DNA of 64,000 bases, from positions 2,078,960 through 2,142,959 of the forward strand of contig NW_022985163.1 in NCBI RefSeq assembly GCF_010093535.1, written 5' to 3'. This DNA is from Lindgomyces ingoldianus. Lineage: Eukaryota; Ascomycota; Dothideomycetes; Pleosporales; Lindgomycetaceae. Positions 57,239-64,000 of the stretch are shown one piece after another. Below the pieces are notes generated by a model that was given only the letters and a program-made list of their open reading frames with translations, was not told the DNA's origin and did no database searches. A program made the translations under genes and the position numbers. Numbering within the stretch: position 1 is the stretch's first letter; every line of letters begins with the position of its first letter.

Positions 57239-60200
57239 ATGGCGCAGTGCAAATTAAACGACTTGGTCGATAAAATGAAAGATCATAGCACGCTGAATGG
57301 TTGGGATGTGCTAGTGTCCTATGATCTGAGTACCATTACGACGACGCTTAACAAACAGGTGTCTCAAGCCGGTCTTCTTGATCCCTTGAAATGGACTGAT
57401 GGGTCCGAAGAACCTGGTATGTGCGATGTGCTGAAGGATTGTGAACTGGAGAGGATTTGTTTTCTAATTATTTCAGATATCTTTGGGAAAATCTCCAAGA
57501 CTGAGATGTCCTTACAACTTTCGCCGCCCACCTTATCCGTCCCAAATAATAGCGACAAAGTGCGCCTTTCATTTCCGATCAAAGACTGCACATGGCGAAA
57601 CGAGAATGATCCCTCAGGAACTTTATCTCACTTCCCGGAAGTCTCGAACCTCATTCTTATGACCCCTGTCGTTGCGATTCAAGGAACATATGCCATAGGT
57701 CCGAGAGGAAACCGATTTGCCGACCTTTCGCCGAATTCAAAGTCTACCGTGGCTGCAAACACAATCCAGATACTCAATCATGAAGAGTCAAATCAGTGGT
57801 GGGCCTTCTCGTTCGACTTCAAGAAAGTAGAGGCAGAGATTGAGTCGGTTTCAATCCTGAAACCAATGCACCAAAACATCTGCCAGAAGATCAAAACCCT
57901 CTTCCAAAACAACCATACTCGTTTCTATTTGGGTTCATTGCGGCAGTCAAGGGTGCTGATTGACAATACGTCTAACGCTCATATGACTCTGTACCCTTCC
58001 CGTTTCTGCTTTTCGATCAGTGGTTCGGCCTTGTGTATTTGGATCGGGGTAATAGGGTCAGGTGATGATGGACAGGAACCCTCTGCCCAGAGCCCTCTAC
58101 AGTTCCGCCCCGATGGCCAAAAAGTACTGAATCCAATACCTGCTGGCTGCAACGCCAGCATCATTTTCAGCCGCCATTTGATGATGAAATTCGTCGAAGT
58201 AAGCCCCGTTATTCGGTTTTATATGCGGTGGAAAGCTAAGGGACGTTACAGAACGCACTCTCATCCTTAAAGATTTGCGGAAATCTAGAAGAAACAGATG
58301 GTTAGTATTCCGTTCCACGGTAAAATCTCCTCGCTTGCTAAGTGTTTGCATAGCGGCCGGCCTGGTTGTCAAAATGAAGCTGATGAATTCTCACGTCGAA
58401 ATTCCGGGGTATAATCGCAGGATACACGCTAATCGGAGGGAGCACTACGACAGATGCTCTTTCGACATGAACAGCTCTCCAGCGCTCTTCAGCATCGGTT
58501 CTGCTGCGGATGTCTCCGTCTCATATAATAGCGAGGCAGACATATATTGGTGGTATAAAGACGTCGTCTATTCTGGTGGAGACACTAACAACATATTCGA
58601 TGACGGCAAAATGAAAGCTACATTTGAGATCAAAGGCACAGGTCAATGGAGCTCCTCTGATGACACTCAAAAGTACCCGAATCAGGTGGTGCTTCGCCTC
58701 TCATTCGATCAGGCTTGGTGCAAGATCAGCAACAAACCGTACGAGTTCAGCCAGTACCCAAAGGTTCCGCCGAATCCACTCTCGAACGCCGCTCTGGTAC
58801 TCGACTACGCTCAGATTACGGACGTTTTGTTCCCTGTAAAGCATTGCTTCGATAGCGGTGGGTTCGGACACGGAACCTTTGCTACCCCTCGAGATTTCAT
58901 CTTGACCGGAAAGTTGAGGGAGGGGCAGGAAATTATTCCATTTTCTCTTTCGACTCCGGTGCAAGCAATTCAACAAGACCATCAAACCACTACGGACTCA
59001 AAAGACCCTAAAGACGTCAAAGCTTTTGTCCACTACCTCCTGTCGGATCCTATGCCTCCTATGTATGGTGACCTGGTCAATGCTTTGGCTTCGGACGCTG
59101 GTGACTCGACCACTCGAGTGGCAGAAATATTCAAGAGCTACGATTATCCGCAATTCACGACTGAGGATTTCGGAGGTCCTTTGCATGTTGATCTAGAGTC
59201 GCTGCTTGACCCTCAGAAGCCACCAGGGCCGGGAAAAAAGGTGTTTCCTAATGAACCAGTTGAGCACCGGTTATTCGGAGGCCTCTACACTGTATCGGTT
59301 CCACTAGCAGATGAAGGCGAGATGATCGTCGTGCATCCGGTCACTGGCGAGATCTTGCATGAAGGAGAGAAGTCTTTACCGGTGGTTACTCTGGACAGAG
59401 AATCCTCTGAGACACACGTTGAATGGTCTCGTAGTAATCGGAAGTTCAATGTTGTGTTCAAAGCCGCCCTGGATGCTGCCACCAATTTCATCACGCTGTC
59501 ATTTAACGGTACGGTGGTAGACTCCCTCGGTGCTACAGCCGTTTTTGCAGGTAAAATCAGGGTCGGAGACTACTTGCAATACACTCGACGGAGGCAGATG
59601 GTTGGCGCTACCGCCGAAAAGTCCACGGATGAAGACGGCCGGTGGAGAGCGGACAATGATTGGAAAACACCTACAGGTCAAATGTTGAGATCAGACACTG
59701 ATTTCAGCACTGACAGTATCATTAACACAACAATCTGTGGGTTGAATCTGTTTAGCCTCTTAGCTGCCCTTGCGGCGATCCGGTATGCCATGAAACTGGA
59801 CAAAGTCGAAAAGGGATCCCAGGAACATATGAAAAAAGGCCTCCAAATGTTCCAAAGTTTCCTCCGCGGGAAAGCAGATCAAGACACCAAGGAAGCCCTG
59901 GCTGCACGCTCTTGGATGGTAGACAAGATCACGGATGATCTGCAAACTAAAATCAAGGCCAATCTTGACGGTGTTCTCCAGAATGAGACATATGAGGCTC
60001 TGATAACCCAATATGATCCTGCTCAATCTACCTCTCAATTCGACAACGACGCTGACCTAAAGGGTCGGTGTGATGCAGTCAAAGCAGCTGCAAACATGCA
60101 AATTGAGAATTCTCTCGAGACTCAGCTTAGGCCGTTGATAGATACCGTCGTAGATGTCCGAAGGGAAGAGTATGAAGGCTCACACTTGCTCGCGGACTCA

Positions 60201-60656
60201 GCTGGTGACCAGGAGGCTATGAATAGAGCTTGGTCGGGTTTCAAACGGGGGATTCAGTTGCGCTTGACTGAGGCCTTGAAGATGGATCTTCAATCTGGGC
60301 CTGCGGTCTTCTTAGAAGCGTCTCTGCAATATGCTCTGTTGAATCGGAGATCGGTCAGGCAGCAAGGTGAGATTCAAAACAACGGACTCGCCATCAGGGA
60401 GTGCCAAACCATTCTGGATGAGAAGGCGAAGAAGACGTCCGACCTAGAGATAAAGAAGGAGAAGGAAGGGTTAACTACGGACGAGGAAATAGAACTAAAA
60501 GTTTTGAAAACTGAGACAGAAACAAAGAATGCGGAAATGGAGCGACTCAAAAAGAGGAAGGAAGATATGACCTACGAAAAGGCAAACCTAGAAAGAAGAC
60601 AGCATGAAGCGGACCAAAAAGCAGAAAAAGCAGCAAAGAAATTGTTTGAGAGGTGA
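57239..60656 (+). CDS. Large uncharacterised protein, weakly TULIP/P47-like N-terminus, coiled-coil C-terminus (1103 aa)
   Basis: Three exons, 57239-58198, 58252-58300 and 58354-60656, with two 53-bp introns, join in frame to 1103 aa. The start LNGWDVLVSYDLSTITTTLN, followed by LQLSPPTLSVPNNSDKVRLS, recalls the opening of bacterial P47/OrfX-type TULIP domains (GWD..., then beta strands); this is a resemblance noted by eye, not a proven homology. A second beta-rich region spans about 370-520 (YWWYKDVVYSGGDTNNIFDD, NQVVLRLSFDQAWCKIS). A hydrophobic helix lies near 810-830 (TICGLNLFSLLAALAAI). The last 90 residues form a Lys/Glu-rich coiled coil. TULIP domains usually bind lipids. No signal peptide is seen. 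Nothing suggests truncation. Confidence 0.65.
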
Positions 60657-61475
60657 CGAGGCATTGGGGGCGCTCGTCAGCCGGAGCCATGGTTGCACCA
60701 AAATTGAGCATCGAGGGTAGGACTATTTCGGTCATGTTTGTGCTTTCGACTAAATGGCTATCTGAACTTTCCCTTCTTGAGTGTACCTATTTTCATGTTA
60801 AAATTCCTGGGCCTGTATATATTGTTACCACGTTTAGTACTTACCTGTTCACGAGATGCTGCTTAGATTGGAGAAAAGCTTCCCTTAGTCAACCTGAAGG
60901 TTCGTCAAGGCCAAGGGTAAGGAGCTTATTGAGACGCTCAGACCCTGAACACTCTGACATATCATAAGAGATGAAACTTGAGAAAAAAGCCGAGCCGCTC
61001 ACATGATAAGAGCGTTTAGATTAAACTGCAATCTCAAAGTGCATTGGTGGAAGCCAAAGGTAGTCATCAACCAATAGGGAGGAGCGCTCAATCAAAAAGG
61101 CCATATAGTTGACCTATCCCAACGAAAGCAAACAAAGAGGGACGAGAGAATGAGCATGGGGGGCTCAGTATCAGATGTGACACGGCAATATCCTGTATCT
61201 CCTAGAATAACCACTGTGATGACCTCAAATCCCGAAGGCAAAGAAAATTTACTATTGAAGTATAATATCTTCCCCATATCCTCCCGACCATCCCCCAAGC
61301 CCCCAGTAATAGGATCCACTCCCCCTCCCGCCCCCTCCTAGATAAATCGACTACACTTCAGCGTCCCAAAAAAACCCACGGCGTCCTCCAACTCCCATTA
61401 TACGCAAGCAGGCACTCCAGATCCAACGCCCCAATTCCCCCAATCCCCCCCAACCTCCAAACGCCCACCACACCA
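60657..61475. other. Intergenic, no gene seen
   Basis: This is the 3' flank of the 1103-aa gene. Short open frames on both strands are not supported. A C-rich stretch lies at about 61280-61470. Confidence 0.5.
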
Positions 61476-61866
61476 TCAATCCAACTTCATAACCTCCTCC
61501 ATCCGAATCCCTAACCCCGGCCTACAAGCACCTTCTTGATCCTCAAAGGGCACAAAGGGCCTCACGCGCTCCCCTCCAGCTATCCTCACCTGCCTCAACA
61601 TCTCGCTATCCAAATGATTATCGTGATCATGACTGATACACATCGCATCCAACTCCGGCAAATCCTGAACCTCGAGTGACAACCCGGGGAGCCGCTTCTT
61701 TCCTAGCATACCGTACGGCCCGACTTTCTTACTCCACACAGGGCCCAGCATCCAAATGCCACCCGCGGCGCCATCTTTTGTCGGGGTCTCGAGCTGGAAA
61801 TTTCCATGGCCATCTTTGTAACCTTAAATGTCCCTTTAGTGTGACCAGCGCCGAAATCGTGGTGTA
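61476..61866 (-). pseudogene. Fragment of a metallo-beta-lactamase-fold hydrolase (NAPE-PLD/UlaG-like)
   Basis: The minus strand reads GHGNFQLETPTKDGAAGG, IWMLGPVWSKKVGPYGMLGKK, then LPELDAMCISHDHDNHLDSE, which is the layout of NAPE-PLD-like hydrolases before and at the HxHxDH metal site. The site here is HDHDNH, with Asn in place of the metal-binding Asp, as one G-to-A change would give. The fragment ends at 61476, long before the expected C-terminal half of the fold, and the N-terminus is also unclear upstream of about 61866. It is best read as a pseudogene; an unrecognised intron structure extending it is possible. Confidence 0.55.
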
Positions 61867-62363
61867 GACCGTCACGAACTAAGCAGTGTCAGCAAAGACA
61901 AGCCCAAAGTTGCGAGTTGAGCGTCTAATCCCAGCAGGCTTTGATAGTTAACCCGATGGTATCGCAAGTAGGAACGAAGCTCAGATGAGAGATGTAGTTG
62001 GTTTGTAGTAAGATAACACCATATAACAACCAGAAATATATGCAAAACAGAGTCAACATTTCTATAGTAAATCTATGTGTAGGGACTTCATTGACAGGTT
62101 AATTGAGATCGATAGCACGTTGTCAGTCCTCAAAGCGCCAAAATTAATACTGAGAAGAGCTAGCGTGATGTGGCTGTTGCTCCCTGCACAATTTGCCGAT
62201 GATGCCCAAAACATAATTAGAGGAATTATGGCAATATTCGTTGTGTGCACAAGTTTTAAGCTGCTCGAAGTCAAAGTACCCCTTGGATTTCCGGCACGGT
62301 GGGTTTTCCCCCATCCATCGTAATCCACCTTCCTTCCCTCGTCCTCAATTAACACTGTCCACA
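61867..62363. other. Upstream region of the F-box gene
   Basis: About 0.5 kb with no supported gene. The plus-strand frame of the F-box gene is open from 62241, but the residues before 62364 do not look like protein domain sequence, so this part is treated as leader. Confidence 0.5.
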
Positions 62364-63179
62364 ATGCCTCTTCTCATATCGTTGCTTCGCACAGGCCGAC
62401 CAAAGAGACCCCTCGAGACGGATTCTCAAACGATTGCACCTCAGGTCAAACGAGTGAAAAATGAACAACCAGCATACAGGATCCCTCTGCCTAACGAGCT
62501 CGTCGAGCTTATCTTCCTTCATCTTCCACCTCGAGTGATCCTACGCTGCCTGAGGGTCTGCAAATCCTTCCAGTCCGTTATATCCGGGAGTCCTCGGATC
62601 CAGGCCATGCTACACCTCCATCCTATTTCAATGAATTCAAATAGCACACAGAAGATAAATCCCTTCCTAAACCGCATATTACCTGACCTCCCCGTGCGAG
62701 GAGAAAAATCCACTTTCAAATATTTTGATCGGGTTTCCGGGTCTCATCCAGTCAAGCCAGTACCCTATTATGCAACAACTGAGGGAGAGAATGCCATTAA
62801 ACAATCTCACACAGACAAGAATGCTAGTTGGAAGAGAATATCGCTAGGTACACCAGGCCAGCCTATCCGCATCCGCTTTGTGAGAGCATTTGAAATGCCT
62901 GATGAGAGCTTTAGCATCGAGGAGTGGGAAGTTTACTGCGGAGAAGGGCTTACTATACCCGAATTCCAAGAGATCTATGAAGAGCATAGGGCGACGCCGT
63001 GGGGACAACTGGAACAACCGGGACAACCGAGACGATCCCATCGATTCGCTTGGGAGTTTTTATGTGAAGATGGGACATTATGGATGAAGTTCAATACTGA
63101 AGAGGAGGAAAGTTGCTTGAATAAGGTTAAGAAACGTTGCAGAGACATTAGTTCGTGGCAAGATGATATAAGGATCTAG
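62364..63179 (+). CDS. F-box domain protein
   Basis: Single exon of 271 aa, starting MPLLISLLRTG in context CCACAATGCC. An in-frame Met at 62241 exists but is less likely. The F-box is at about residues 40-85: YRIPLPNELVELIFLHLPPR, then LRCLRVCKSFQSVISGSPRI. F-box proteins link substrates to SCF ubiquitin ligases through Skp1. The remainder (FDRVSGSHPVKPVPYYA..., SIEEWEVYCGEGLTIPEF) has no recognised repeat. A Lys/Arg cluster near residue 35 (QVKRVKNEQ) is present. The substrate is unknown. Confidence 0.8.
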   Translation: MPLLISLLRTGRPKRPLETDSQTIAPQVKRVKNEQPAYRIPLPNELVELIFLHLPPRVILRCLRVCKSFQSVISGSPRIQAMLHLHPISMNSNSTQKINPFLNRILPDLPVRGEKSTFKYFDRVSGSHPVKPVPYYATTEGENAIKQSHTDKNASWKRISLGTPGQPIRIRFVRAFEMPDESFSIEEWEVYCGEGLTIPEFQEIYEEHRATPWGQLEQPGQPRRSHRFAWEFLCEDGTLWMKFNTEEEESCLNKVKKRCRDISSWQDDIRI

Positions 63180-64000
63180 CATATTGATAAGGTTCCGCGC
63201 TGGGGAGTTATAGATACTGCTTGGGCCCCGCTTGAAGACATAGATAGTGATGACCGCATTTCGAAGGATAAGCGGGAACTCGGAAGCATAATTCAAGTAA
63301 TCCAGAATGGTCCATCGATTCCCAAGGGAAATATTCTCATGTCCTTCGGAGCGCCAATAGAGATAGAGGGGCGAAGCCAACACCGCAGAAGCATTTGGTG
63401 TGCTGAACCTGACCTCCCTGATAGAACTATCGACCTAAAGTTGTACGCTCCGTCTTATGACCACCGGTTCATTGGAGAGATTGTCTTGCCACACTGGGAA
63501 ATCCCGGGTCTGTTCGGCTTCGCTTACCGAAAGACTTGCCTCCTGTGGCTCCTCATCACTTGAGGATGGTGACGAATAGGATTCAACTTCACCACATGAG
63601 CTATCTTACCTCACAAGGGCTACTAAATCCTCGTAGCCAGTCAGTTGAAGGAACGTTACGCTTTCACTTCTGTCCATCTTTATTATTTCGCGAGTTTCCG
63701 TTTTGATGCGTCATTTAACCAGGAAAAGGTAACTCGTTCGGCGAGCGGATGTCTAGATAGGAATAATCGACGGTAGATCTAAAGGGCAAAAATTCAGATA
63801 GTAATCTAAACTCGAACTCTTTCTCCAGACGTGCGAAGCAAATCACTCCATCTCCTCAGAGTAACGTAGTATTATTTTATTCCTCGAAATTGCCCTTGAA
63901 ATAAGGTACAGATACAGATACAAATACAAAGCATGCCAAAAAAAACTATACACTAAATATCTTACAGTCAAAAAACATACATGTCATAATCATCCTCGCC
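63180..64000. other. 3' flank of the F-box gene, no further gene seen
   Basis: A plus-strand open frame at 63339-63563 (IEIEGRSQHRRSIWCAEPDL...) could be the remnant of an F-box-gene C-terminus in a related copy, but this is not supported enough to call. The last 100 bases are A-rich. Confidence 0.4.

Overview
This window comes from a filamentous ascomycete (Pezizomycotina). Genes have few, short introns (43-105 bp, GT..AG). A carotenoid/retinal/opsin gene set of the Fusarium car type is present. Transposons are saturated with C-to-T and G-to-A changes typical of repeat-induced point mutation (RIP). The class cannot be fixed from the sequence; Leotiomycetes or Sordariomycetes both fit.

Layout. 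About 1-20.6 kb is an AT-rich, gene-free block of nested transposons: a Ty1/copia gag-protease remnant (1-1794), a complete Ty3/gypsy element with 587-bp LTRs and a TATAG target duplication (1795-9378), a 3' fragment of a Pot2/Fot1-like element (to 11034), a full-length Pot2-like element with TA duplication (12734-14581), and a complete Ty1/copia element with 451-bp LTRs and a GGCCC duplication (14976-20587; 425-base assembly gap in its 5' LTR region). About 20.6-38.2 kb is a gene island: an alpha/beta hydrolase, a hypothetical basic protein, a seven-helix membrane protein, an annexin-domain protein, an F-box-like protein, the GPI-anchor subunit GPI2, and a microbial rhodopsin. From 36.2 to 49.6 kb lies a retinal/carotenoid cluster: opsin (carO type), carX (retinal-forming carotenoid oxygenase), carRA (lycopene cyclase/phytoene synthase) and carB (phytoene desaturase). 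About 50-64 kb holds a decayed protein kinase gene, a divergent pair of large uncharacterised genes (1094 and 1103 aa), a metallo-beta-lactamase fragment and an F-box gene.

How the genes work together. CarRA and CarB should make beta-carotene from geranylgeranyl diphosphate. CarX would split it into retinal, and the opsin would bind retinal as a light-driven proton pump. In this genome copy carX is interrupted by a 3079-bp hAT transposon with a perfect 8-bp target duplication. Removing the element and one duplication copy restores an open frame of 677 codons with no other lesion. The fourth iron-binding histidine lies beyond the insertion, so retinal synthesis by this gene is probably lost while the opsin still looks intact.

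The least explained part is the divergent pair at 53.1-60.7 kb. One gene has weak TULIP/P47-like sequence features; the other starts with a Gly/Asp-rich segment followed by helical regions. They share a 760-bp intergenic region and matching size and intron number, so they are a candidate undescribed two-gene system. All statements are from reading the sequence; no database search was run.
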